A DNA stretch of 35,449 nucleotides from an uncultured Ruminococcus sp. Its GTDB lineage: Bacteria > Bacillota > Clostridia > Oscillospirales > Acutalibacteraceae. A model generated the notes under the pieces. The model was not told where the DNA came from and ran no database searches. It worked only from the letters and a program-made list of their open reading frames with translations. Where the stretch lies: positions 24,923-60,371 of the forward strand of contig CADBWP010000023.1 of the NCBI GenBank assembly GCA_902798365.1, written 5' to 3'. The translations under genes and the position numbers were made by a program. Below, in pieces: positions 1 to 6,698 of the stretch (position 1 is its first letter; the number at the start of each line of letters is the position of its first letter).

Positions 1-2433
1 ATAACCGCCGACCTGAGCGCATTACAGTCGGGCGGCAGCGGACTGAGGCGCATGTTCGCCTCTGCCGACAAAAAGGCGCGCGCCGACGAGGCATACGCCC
101 GTCTTGAAGAACTTTTGCGCGGCGACTATGCTGCACAGGCGCAGCAGGCGTGCGAGGTGCAGGTTCCCGACCAGAGCGCGGTCAGGGAGGAATTTGATTC
201 CAATAAAGAATTTTACCGCAGCCTGACCGCCGAGGCTGTTCCGGGTGTGTTTGAAAAGGGCGGGCAAACCTCCGTGTTCAAAAAAATAACCGATAAAATC
301 GACAGCATAAACGCGCCGCTTGAGGCGGCAAAAACCGCCGTGGAGCAATGCACGGCTCAAATCAAGTCCTGCGCCGCACAAATGAAGGCAAAGGAGGCTA
401 TGCGCGTTTTGCGTGAGGTTCCCGTTGACGAGGTGAACCGCGACAAGGAGGGCATACGCGTAAAGACCCTGCGCGACGCGGGCTTCAACACAATGTCGGA
501 CGTTCACTACGCCTCGGTGCAAAAGCTGACAGACATCAACGGCATAGGCGAGGAGGGCGCTGAAAAAATAAAGCGCATAGCGCTTGAGTTTGCCAAGCAA
601 TCGGTAAAAACCGCGCGAATACGCCTCAGCGAGGACGACAAGAGCTATGAAGCGACCAATCTTGTCTGCGCTATTTATTCTATCAGAGAATATTCCGCAG
701 GCGTCAAAGCGATGGAGCAGCTTCACGAGGACTACGGCATAAACATAACCGCGGCAAAGAACATCCTTGCCGCCGCTGGCAACGGGCTCAGCTGGGTTTT
801 CTATACCGACCATGACAAAAACAAGTCCTGCAATGCTTACCGCTTTTTGCAAAATCTTGTCGCGGGTGACTATCCCGCGCGGGTCAAAGAGGTTGCCTCG
901 CAGCTTTCGGGCGGAGCAGGTTCAAACGCACAGGCGGCGTGGAGCGACTTTTCGCAAAACACCGTAGATTACATCAACATTCTTGAGGAATACATGCCCG
1001 ACGCCCTCGGCAGCGAAAACGGCGTATATGGACTTCCCGAGGATCTTGCAGAGCAGATAGCCGACCGCGAGGTGCTCACCGACGGCCTCAGCTGCACGCT
1101 CAGACCTTACCAGACCTGGGGCGTAAAATACATTTTGCAGCAGCAGCGCGTCCTGCTGGGCGACGAAATGGGCTTGGGCAAGACCGTTCAGGCAATCGCT
1201 TCAATGGTGTCTATGCGCAACTCGGGCAAAACGCATTTTATGGTGGTGTGTCCGGCAAGCGTCATCTCAAACTGGTGCCGCGAGGTTGAAAAATTCAGCG
1301 ACCTCTCTGTTGTAAAAATCCACGGCAGCGGACGCGACAAGGCACTTTCCGACTGGAAAAGCAGCGGCGGCGCAGCCGTTACCACCTATGAAACCACGGG
1401 CAGGATAACCCTTGACCCCGATTTTAAAATAGGCGCTGTCGTTGTTGACGAGGCGCATTACATAAAGAACCCCGAGGCAGCGCGGACAAAAAACGTGCGC
1501 GCTCTGTGCGACCATGCCGAAAGCGTGGTGTTTATGACCGGCACAGCCCTTGAAAATCGCGTTGACGAGATGATAGAGCTTGTCAGGGTGCTTCGTCCCG
1601 AGGTGGCGCAGCAGATAAAAAGCATGGCGTTCATGACCACCGCGCCGCAGTTCCGCGAGACAATAGCGCCCGTGTATTACCGCCGCAAGCGCGCCGACGT
1701 GCTCAAGGAGCTGCCCGAAATGACTCAAAGCGAGGAATGGTGCACCCAGTCTGCCGACGAAGAAAAGGCGTACGAGCAGGCGGTGCTCAGCAAAAACTAC
1801 GCCCTTGTGCGCCGCGTGTCGTGGCTTATGGACGACGTCAACGCCTCCTGCAAGGCGCAAAGGCTCAAAGAGATTGCCGCCGAGGCGGAGTCGGAGCAGC
1901 GCAAGCTGATAGTGTTCTCCTTCTTCCTCGACACCGTGACCAAGGTCGCGCAGATGTTCGGCGACAAATGCATGGGTCCCATCAACGGCTCCATACCGCC
2001 CGCAAGGCGGCAGGAGATAATCGACGAATTTGACAAGGCTGCTCCCGGCTCGGTGCTTGCGGCGCAGATACAGTCGGGCGGCACAGGGCTCAACATACAG
2101 TCCGCCAGCGTGGTGGTGCTGTGCGAGCCGCAGTTCAAGCCGTCCATAGAAAATCAGGCGGTCTCGCGCGCCTACCGCATGGGTCAGTCGCGCAACGTGC
2201 TTGTGTATAGGCTGCTGTGCGAAAATACGGTTGATGAAAAAATAATGAAGCTGCTCGAGCAAAAGCAGGCGGTGTTCAACGCCTTTGCCGACGACAGCAA
2301 GGCGGCGGACGATACCTTCGAGCTTGACCAAAAGGGCTTCGGCGACATAGTTCAAGAGGAGATCGAACGCATAGTGGCAAAGTACGGCGGCTATCCTCAG
2401 GACGGGGAAGAGAGTACAGAGATTAGAGAATAG
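1..2433 (+). CDS. SNF2-family DEAD/DEAH-box helicase, 5' end outside the window
   Basis: The frame is open from base 1, before the first ATG at 52, so the gene begins upstream and only its last 810 or so codons are visible. Counting from base 1, a helix-hairpin-helix-like stretch (DINGIGEEGAEKIKRIA) lies near residue 180. The ATPase core follows: Walker A GDEMGLGKT near 387, DEAH box VVDEAHYIKN near 483, motif III MTGTALEN near 513, then RecA-like domain 2 with SGGTGLNIQSA (motif V) and QAVSRAYRMGQSR (motif VI). These are the full SNF2/Rad54-like helicase motifs, so this should be an ATP-driven double-stranded DNA translocase; its partner is unknown. The protein ends in STEIRE, encoded by a purine-rich repeat that continues past the stop. 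The next gene starts 38 bases downstream on the same strand. Family assignment is secure; the exact role (repair, chromosome handling, defence) cannot be decided here. Confidence 0.93.
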   Translation: MTADLSALQSGGSGLRRMFASADKKARADEAYARLEELLRGDYAAQAQQACEVQVPDQSAVREEFDSNKEFYRSLTAEAVPGVFEKGGQTSVFKKITDKIDSINAPLEAAKTAVEQCTAQIKSCAAQMKAKEAMRVLREVPVDEVNRDKEGIRVKTLRDAGFNTMSDVHYASVQKLTDINGIGEEGAEKIKRIALEFAKQSVKTARIRLSEDDKSYEATNLVCAIYSIREYSAGVKAMEQLHEDYGINITAAKNILAAAGNGLSWVFYTDHDKNKSCNAYRFLQNLVAGDYPARVKEVASQLSGGAGSNAQAAWSDFSQNTVDYINILEEYMPDALGSENGVYGLPEDLAEQIADREVLTDGLSCTLRPYQTWGVKYILQQQRVLLGDEMGLGKTVQAIASMVSMRNSGKTHFMVVCPASVISNWCREVEKFSDLSVVKIHGSGRDKALSDWKSSGGAAVTTYETTGRITLDPDFKIGAVVVDEAHYIKNPEAARTKNVRALCDHAESVVFMTGTALENRVDEMIELVRVLRPEVAQQIKSMAFMTTAPQFRETIAPVYYRRKRADVLKELPEMTQSEEWCTQSADEEKAYEQAVLSKNYALVRRVSWLMDDVNASCKAQRLKEIAAEAESEQRKLIVFSFFLDTVTKVAQMFGDKCMGPINGSIPPARRQEIIDEFDKAAPGSVLAAQIQSGGTGLNIQSASVVVLCEPQFKPSIENQAVSRAYRMGQSRNVLVYRLLCENTVDEKIMKLLEQKQAVFNAFADDSKAADDTFELDQKGFGDIVQEEIERIVAKYGGYPQDGEESTEIRE

Positions 2434-2463
2434 AGATTAGAGATTAGAGAACAGAGATTAGAA
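2416..2463 (+). repeat. AGAGATTAG purine-rich repeat, copy 1
   Basis: Four or so degenerate 9-base units (ACAGAGATTAG, AGAATAG, AGATTAG, AGAACAG) run from inside the last codons of the helicase gene across its stop codon to just before the next start. The same sequence recurs at 5533-5569 (opposite strand), 9877-9909 and 28845-28868, each time at the 3' end of a gene and in that gene's sense orientation. Confidence 0.8.
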
Positions 2464-2471
2464 GTGATGAT

Positions 2472-5033
2472 ATGAAAAAAATAACCCTCGGCATACTGGC
2501 GCATGTGGATTCGGGCAAAACCACTCTGTCCGAGGCGCTGCTCTACCTTTCGGGCAGCCTGCAAAGGCAGGGCAGGGTGGATCACCGCGATTCCTTTCTC
2601 GACAACTTTGCGCTCGAGCGCGACCGCGGCATAACCATATTTTCAAAGCAGGCGCGGTTCACATACGGCGAGACCGGATTCACACTTATAGACACCCCGG
2701 GGCATGTAGATTTTTCCGCCGAGACTGAGCGCGCGCTTCAGGTGCTCGACTACGCGGTGCTGGTCATAAGCGCCTCGGACGGCGTTCAAAGCCACACCCA
2801 CACCCTTTGGAAGCTGCTGCAAAAGTACGGCGTGCCCTGCTTTGTGTTCATCAATAAGACCGACCTGCCGGGTGTTGACCGCAGCGCGGTTTTGGCGGAG
2901 CTTAAGGAAAAGCTGAGCGACAACTGCATAGATTTCGGCAACGCGGGCGAGCTGTGTGAAAACCTCGCCCTGTGCGACGACGCGCTTTTTGCCGCCTATG
3001 AGCAGCGCGAAAGCCTGACCGACGCCGAGACAGCCGACGCTGTGCGCCGCCGCAGGGTGTTTCCGTGCCTGTTCGGCTCGGCGCTCAGGCTCGACGGCGT
3101 TGAAGCTCTTCTGGGGCTGATGGATCGCCTCACGGTAATGCCCACGTACCCGCAGGAGTTCTCGGCTCGCGTGTTCAAAATCTCGGACGACGGCGGCACG
3201 CGGCTCACCCACATGAAGATAACCGGAGGCTCGCTGCGCGTGCGCGCGGTTTTGCCCGGCGAGGCTAACACTCAGGGCGAAAAGGTAACTCAGATAAGGC
3301 TCTATTCGGGAGCGGGCTTTAAGACCGCCGATTCGGTAAGCGCGGGCGAGGTCTGCACGGTAACGGGCATAAGCTTTGCAAAAACGGGCGACGCCCTCGG
3401 CGCGGAAAAAAGCTCGTTCATCCCCGTGCTGGAGCCCGTAATGACCTACACGCTGCGTTTGCCTCAGGGCGTTGACGCGCACACCGCCCTTGCAAAAATG
3501 AGGATTCTCGAGGCTGAGGATCCGCTGCTGCGCGTGGTGTGGAACGAACGCTTCGGCGAAATACAATTGCAGCTGATGGGCGACGTTCAGCTTGAGGTGC
3601 TGCAAAGCGTGATACGCGACCGCTTCGGCTTTGAGGCAGGCTTTGGCAGGGGCAGCATTATTTATAAGGAAACAATATCAGAGCCGGTCGAGGGCGTGGG
3701 GCACTTTGAGCCCCTGCGCCACTACGCCGAGGTTCATCTTGTGTTAAAGCCCTTGCCGCGCGACAGCGGGCTCGTGTTCAAAACCGACTGCCGCGAGGAC
3801 ATGCTCGACAAAAACTGGCAGCGGCTCGTGCTCACTCACCTTTACGAAAAAACACATCTCGGCGTTCTTACGGGCTCGCCCGTTACCGATATCGAGATAA
3901 CCCTTGTTTCGGGCAGGGCTCACGCCAAGCATACCGAGGGCGGCGACTTTCGTCAGGCGACCTACCGCGCGGTGCGGCAGGGTTTGCGCTGTGCAAAATC
4001 CGTGCTGCTCGAGCCCGTGTATGAATACACCCTTGAGGTTCCCCACGAAAACGTAGGCAGGGCTATGTCCGACATTCAAAAAATGCACGGCTTCTTTGAG
4101 CCGCCCGTTATCCGGGGCGACCTTTCGGTGCTAACGGGCACGGCTCCCGTGTCAAAAATGGGCGATTACTCGGCAGAGGTTGTGCAATACACCCGCGGCA
4201 GAGGCAGGCTTATGTGTTCGCTTAAGGGCTACGACGTGTGTCACAACGCCGACGAGGTCATCGAAAAAATAAATTATTACCCCGACAACGACGTTGAAAA
4301 CCCCTGCGACTCGGTGTTTTGCTCTCACGGCGCGGGTCATGTCGTAAGGTGGAACGAGGTAAAAAACCACATGCACCTTCCAAGCGTGCTGGCAAAGCCG
4401 CGACACGACGGCGCGCGCGAGAGCCTCAGGGCGAAAATCAGCCGCACCGACGACATTTTTGCGCTGGACAAAGAGCTCATGCACATATTTGAGCAGACCT
4501 ACGGACCCGTAAAAAAGCGCGCGGTTCCCGAAAAGCGCCGCGTAAAGGCTCCCGCCGCTCAGAGCTCTTACAAAAGAAAATCCGCGCCCGGATATGACGG
4601 CACGGAGTATGTTCTGGTTGACGGCTACAACGTCATTTTTTCGTGGGAGCACCTGAAGGACGTAGCTCAGGTCAGTATGGACGGCGCTCGCGCAGCGCTT
4701 ATCAATACGCTGTGCAACTATCAGGGCTTTACGCAATGCGAGGTGATAGTTGTGTTTGACGCCTACCGCGTGCCGGGAGCAGACCGCGAGACAGACCGCG
4801 TTAACGGCGTGAGCATAGTTTATACCAAAGAGGCGGAGACCGCCGACATGTACATAGAAAAAACCTCGCACAAGCTTGCCAAAACCAACCGCGTAAGGGT
4901 GGTCACCTCGGACGCGCTTGAACAGCTTATCATATTGGGCAACGGCGCCCTGCGCGTTCCCTCTCAGGCATTTTTGCAGGAGATAAGGGAAGCGGAGGAG
5001 GAGATAAGGAGAATCGTCGGGTTGACAGAATAG
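2472..5033 (+). CDS. TetM-like translation GTPase fused to a C-terminal YacP/Rae1-type NYN nuclease domain
   Basis: This 853-residue protein has two parts. Residues 1 to about 655 follow the EF-G/TetM plan: P-loop AHVDSGKTT (10-18), switch I RGITIF, DTPGH (73-77), NKTD (about 131), beta-barrel domain II, then domains III, IV and V. Tet(M) itself carries SPVSTPADFR in domain IV; here the region reads AHAKHTEGGDFRQA, so a tetracycline-dislodging role is doubtful. A basic linker (about 660-705) leads to residues 711-850, which match YacP/Rae1: VLVDGYNVIF, VIVVFDAYRVPG, YTKEAETADMYIE, VVTSDALEQ. B. subtilis Rae1 is a ribosome A-site mRNA endonuclease, and TetM-type GTPases bind near the same site, so I infer a ribosome-rescue or stress nuclease delivered by a GTPase. 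The start is preceded only by a weak purine tract (GAAGTGATGAT). It is probably co-transcribed with the upstream helicase gene. Confidence 0.9.
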   Translation: MKKITLGILAHVDSGKTTLSEALLYLSGSLQRQGRVDHRDSFLDNFALERDRGITIFSKQARFTYGETGFTLIDTPGHVDFSAETERALQVLDYAVLVISASDGVQSHTHTLWKLLQKYGVPCFVFINKTDLPGVDRSAVLAELKEKLSDNCIDFGNAGELCENLALCDDALFAAYEQRESLTDAETADAVRRRRVFPCLFGSALRLDGVEALLGLMDRLTVMPTYPQEFSARVFKISDDGGTRLTHMKITGGSLRVRAVLPGEANTQGEKVTQIRLYSGAGFKTADSVSAGEVCTVTGISFAKTGDALGAEKSSFIPVLEPVMTYTLRLPQGVDAHTALAKMRILEAEDPLLRVVWNERFGEIQLQLMGDVQLEVLQSVIRDRFGFEAGFGRGSIIYKETISEPVEGVGHFEPLRHYAEVHLVLKPLPRDSGLVFKTDCREDMLDKNWQRLVLTHLYEKTHLGVLTGSPVTDIEITLVSGRAHAKHTEGGDFRQATYRAVRQGLRCAKSVLLEPVYEYTLEVPHENVGRAMSDIQKMHGFFEPPVIRGDLSVLTGTAPVSKMGDYSAEVVQYTRGRGRLMCSLKGYDVCHNADEVIEKINYYPDNDVENPCDSVFCSHGAGHVVRWNEVKNHMHLPSVLAKPRHDGARESLRAKISRTDDIFALDKELMHIFEQTYGPVKKRAVPEKRRVKAPAAQSSYKRKSAPGYDGTEYVLVDGYNVIFSWEHLKDVAQVSMDGARAALINTLCNYQGFTQCEVIVVFDAYRVPGADRETDRVNGVSIVYTKEAETADMYIEKTSHKLAKTNRVRVVTSDALEQLIILGNGALRVPSQAFLQEIREAEEEIRRIVGLTE

Positions 5034-5057
5034 AAAACACATAATAGATTCGATCGG

Positions 5058-5088
5058 AGAAGTCTTTGCTTATGCAGGGACTTCTTTT
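5058..5088 (+). terminator. Probable rho-independent terminator after the GTPase-nuclease gene
   Basis: AGAAGTC (5058-5064) pairs with GACTTCT (5079-5085) around a 14-base loop and is followed by a short T tract. It lies 25 bases past the stop codon. The stem is only 7 bp, so strength is uncertain. Confidence 0.5.
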
Positions 5089-5134
5089 CGGTGTTCTTCA
5101 AAACAGCCGACATGCCGTGCGGTATTTTTGAAAG

Positions 5135-5446
5135 TGTAGCAGTACTGTCCGAAGTGTAGCAGTAAGTGTAGCAGTACTTTTGCAAACTGTAGCAGTAAAA
5201 ACCGCATAGGTAAGCCGTTTTTAAGGTATTTGTAGCAGAAGTAGCAGTATTTTCAACTCCATATACACTCACGCTTTTATACTGCTGTTCAGTTCATAAT
5301 CAATCATTCAAAGTCGCCCGGAAGTTCAAAGTGCTGCTACTTCTGCTACAAAAGTGTGAAAAACTGCATGGATAAGCCATTTTAATTGTAGCAGTATGCA
5401 ATTTTACTGCTACACTTACTGCTACAAATCCGTGAGTACTGCTACA
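5135..5446. repeat. Large interrupted palindrome built of TGTAGCAGTA units
   Basis: This fills most of the 545-base gap between convergent genes. The decamer TGTAGCAGTA occurs perfectly on the plus strand at 5135, 5155, 5167, 5188 and 5387, and on the minus strand at 5405-5414, 5417-5426 and 5437-5446. Variants lie at 5231, 5240, 5332 and 5341. The outer units are mirror-placed: spacings of 20 and 12 in the left arm (5135-5249) recur as 12 and 20 in the right arm (5332-5446), and both arms are 115 bases around an 82-base centre. No protein-coding signal is seen inside. It could be an array of protein-binding sites, a structured RNA or a non-autonomous mobile repeat. Confidence 0.85.
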
Positions 5447-5463
5447 GTTTGGCTGTGACCCAT

Positions 5464-5478
5464 CGTTCATTGTTCACT
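5464..5478 (-). repeat. Degenerate TGAACRR heptad repeat
   Basis: Read on the minus strand this is AGTGAACAATGAACG, two units of a 7-base motif. A cleaner three-unit version lies at 25481-25501. Both sit between genes. Confidence 0.45.
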
Positions 5479-5531
5479 AAAAAACGGTCGGAAAGAAAAG
5501 CCCTCGCCCAAGCGAACCTTTCTGCCCGACC
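5479..5531 (-). terminator. Rho-independent terminator for the minus-strand membrane protein gene
   Basis: On the minus strand GGTCGG (5531-5526) pairs with CCGACC (5491-5486), with AAAG/CTTT pairing inside after a bulge and a nested TTCGC/GCGAG hairpin. A run of six T follows (plus-strand A at 5479-5484). It lies about 50 bases past the stop of the gene at 5579-6421. Confidence 0.65.
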
Positions 5532-5532
5532 C

Positions 5533-5569
5533 AAATCTCTGATCTCTAATCTCTAATCTCTGTTCTCTC
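5533..5569 (-). repeat. AGAGATTAG purine-rich repeat, copy 2
   Basis: Read on the minus strand it contains GAGAACAGAGATTAGAGATT followed by AGAGATCAGAGATTT. It starts 10 bases past the stop of the minus-strand gene at 5579, so it has the same orientation relative to its gene as copies 1, 3 and 4. Confidence 0.8.
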
Positions 5570-5578
5570 AACAAAAGT

Positions 5579-6421
5579 CTATGCCTTTTTGTTCGGATTC
5601 TTTATCATCTTTCCGCCCACAAACACATAGTCGTCCTCGGTGTTCATGGCTTCCGCTGCCGACTGTTCCTCGTCCGACAGTATCGGGCGTTCAACCGGCT
5701 CGGGTCCCGTAAACGAGCCCACGTTTTCCTGCAAGCCCTTGGCTATTATCGAGATGACCCCGTAGCTTATAAGCAGGGGACAGAGCAGGCAGATCGCGCC
5801 GAACGCGACATACCGCCACACGCCCTCGGTGTATATTATCAGCAGCACGGCTCCCGCGCCGATAACAAGCGTATAGATAAGTGCGGCAAGGTTTTTGAGC
5901 ACCGTGCCGAAAACCAGCAGCAGCGAGTTTTTGTAAAGGTCGCGCAGCCTCAGCTCATACGTCACCGACATAACCGGCAGATAAAACAGCATTACAAGCA
6001 GCACCAGGCTGAACAGCAGATAGATCGTGAAAACCGCGCTATACACCGCGCTGCTCATAGCCGCCGTGCCGTAATATATTATTGCGAACGCCGAGCAGGA
6101 CGCTATGGCGTACATAACCACACCGTGAACTATGAACTGCTTGTAATTGTCGCGCACCGCCTCAAAAAACGTTTTTACCACGGGCACAAACTTTTTCTCT
6201 ACCGCGTATTTGCGCACCACCATAACAAGCCCGGGCAGAAACACCGCCGACGGAATAATGCCCAGTCCGCTCACTATTATGTTCCTCATGCCGGTAAGTC
6301 TGCCTGCCAGTATTGATATCGAGCAGAAGCCCGCCAAAATCACGCCGAAAATCAGCGCCGCAAGCATAAGCCTTGGAAGCTGTGTGAAAAATACCGTAAA
6401 TGCATTTGCTTTTTTCTTCAT
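5579..6421 (-). CDS. DUF624/YesL-like integral membrane protein
   Basis: A 280-residue protein with about six hydrophobic segments: roughly 15-37, 45-68, 100-120, 125-155, 172-198 and 203-228. A hydrophilic, acidic C-terminal tail (230-280) follows. The segment GLVMVVRKYAVEKK followed by FFEAVRDNYKQF resembles DUF624 (YesL-type) proteins, which are commonly encoded beside CUT1 sugar ABC importers. Here the gene is divergent from just such an importer, which supports the call. Biochemical function of the family is not established. The start is preceded by CGGGAGAG. A promoter lies at 6451-6480, and a terminator plus a purine-rich repeat follow the stop. Similarity was judged by eye, so the family label is moderate. 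Confidence 0.7.
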   Translation of the reverse strand: MKKKANAFTVFFTQLPRLMLAALIFGVILAGFCSISILAGRLTGMRNIIVSGLGIIPSAVFLPGLVMVVRKYAVEKKFVPVVKTFFEAVRDNYKQFIVHGVVMYAIASCSAFAIIYYGTAAMSSAVYSAVFTIYLLFSLVLLVMLFYLPVMSVTYELRLRDLYKNSLLLVFGTVLKNLAALIYTLVIGAGAVLLIIYTEGVWRYVAFGAICLLCPLLISYGVISIIAKGLQENVGSFTGPEPVERPILSDEEQSAAEAMNTEDDYVFVGGKMIKNPNKKA

Positions 6422-6450
6422 AACGCTCTCCCGATTATTTCATTACCAAA

Positions 6451-6480
6451 ATAATAACATATGTCACGGGCAAAATTCAA
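6451..6480 (-). promoter_or_regulatory. Promoter of the DUF624-like gene
   Basis: On the minus strand TTGAAT (6480-6475) is 18 bases from TATTAT (6456-6451), with an extended -10 TG just before it. The start codon is 30 bases downstream. Confidence 0.5.
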
Positions 6481-6589
6481 TAGCAAATAGAATTCCGCCG
6501 CCGATTTTTGCAAAAAATGACAAAACTGTAACAATATTTTCCGAAACAAATCAATTTTGTTTTATCCGACACAATAATCAAAATTTTAC

Positions 6590-6618
6590 TTGATTTTTAG
6601 TTTTTTTAATGTTATGAT
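6590..6618 (+). promoter_or_regulatory. Promoter of the sugar ABC importer operon
   Basis: TTGATT (6590-6595), 17-base spacer, TATGAT (6613-6618). It leaves an approximately 75-base leader with a small GGAGA/TCTCC hairpin (6628-6643) and a GC-rich stretch. No CcpA-like site could be recognised with confidence. Confidence 0.6.
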
Positions 6619-6698
6619 AATGTCGAGGGAGAGTATTATCTCCTATGGCGGCGTCCGGCGCCGAACCCGGGCAAATATTTTTAGAAAAGGTGATTAAC

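Noticed and set aside
1267-2355. Long minus-strand open frame of 362 codons
   Set aside because: It is antisense to the SNF2 motifs, has a composition typical of a mirrored GC-rich gene and no recognisable domain.
1-2433. Part of a DISARM, BREX or similar defence system because of the SNF2 helicase
   Set aside because: No methylase, nuclease or other defence partner is next to it in the window, and SNF2 proteins have many roles.
2472-5033. Annotation as a tetracycline resistance gene (tetM/tetW/tetO)
   Set aside because: The GTPase part is clearly related, but the domain IV loop that displaces tetracycline (SPVSTPADFR in Tet(M)) is replaced, and the protein is about 210 residues longer with a nuclease domain.
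5135-5446. CRISPR array or replication origin
   Set aside because: The decamers are too short and occur in both orientations with no spacers; no replication gene or DnaA boxes were recognised nearby.
6645-6698. ATG start for the binding protein at 6645
   Set aside because: It has no ribosome binding site and would place 18 hydrophilic residues before a lipoprotein signal; the GTG at 6699 has AAAAGG at the right distance.
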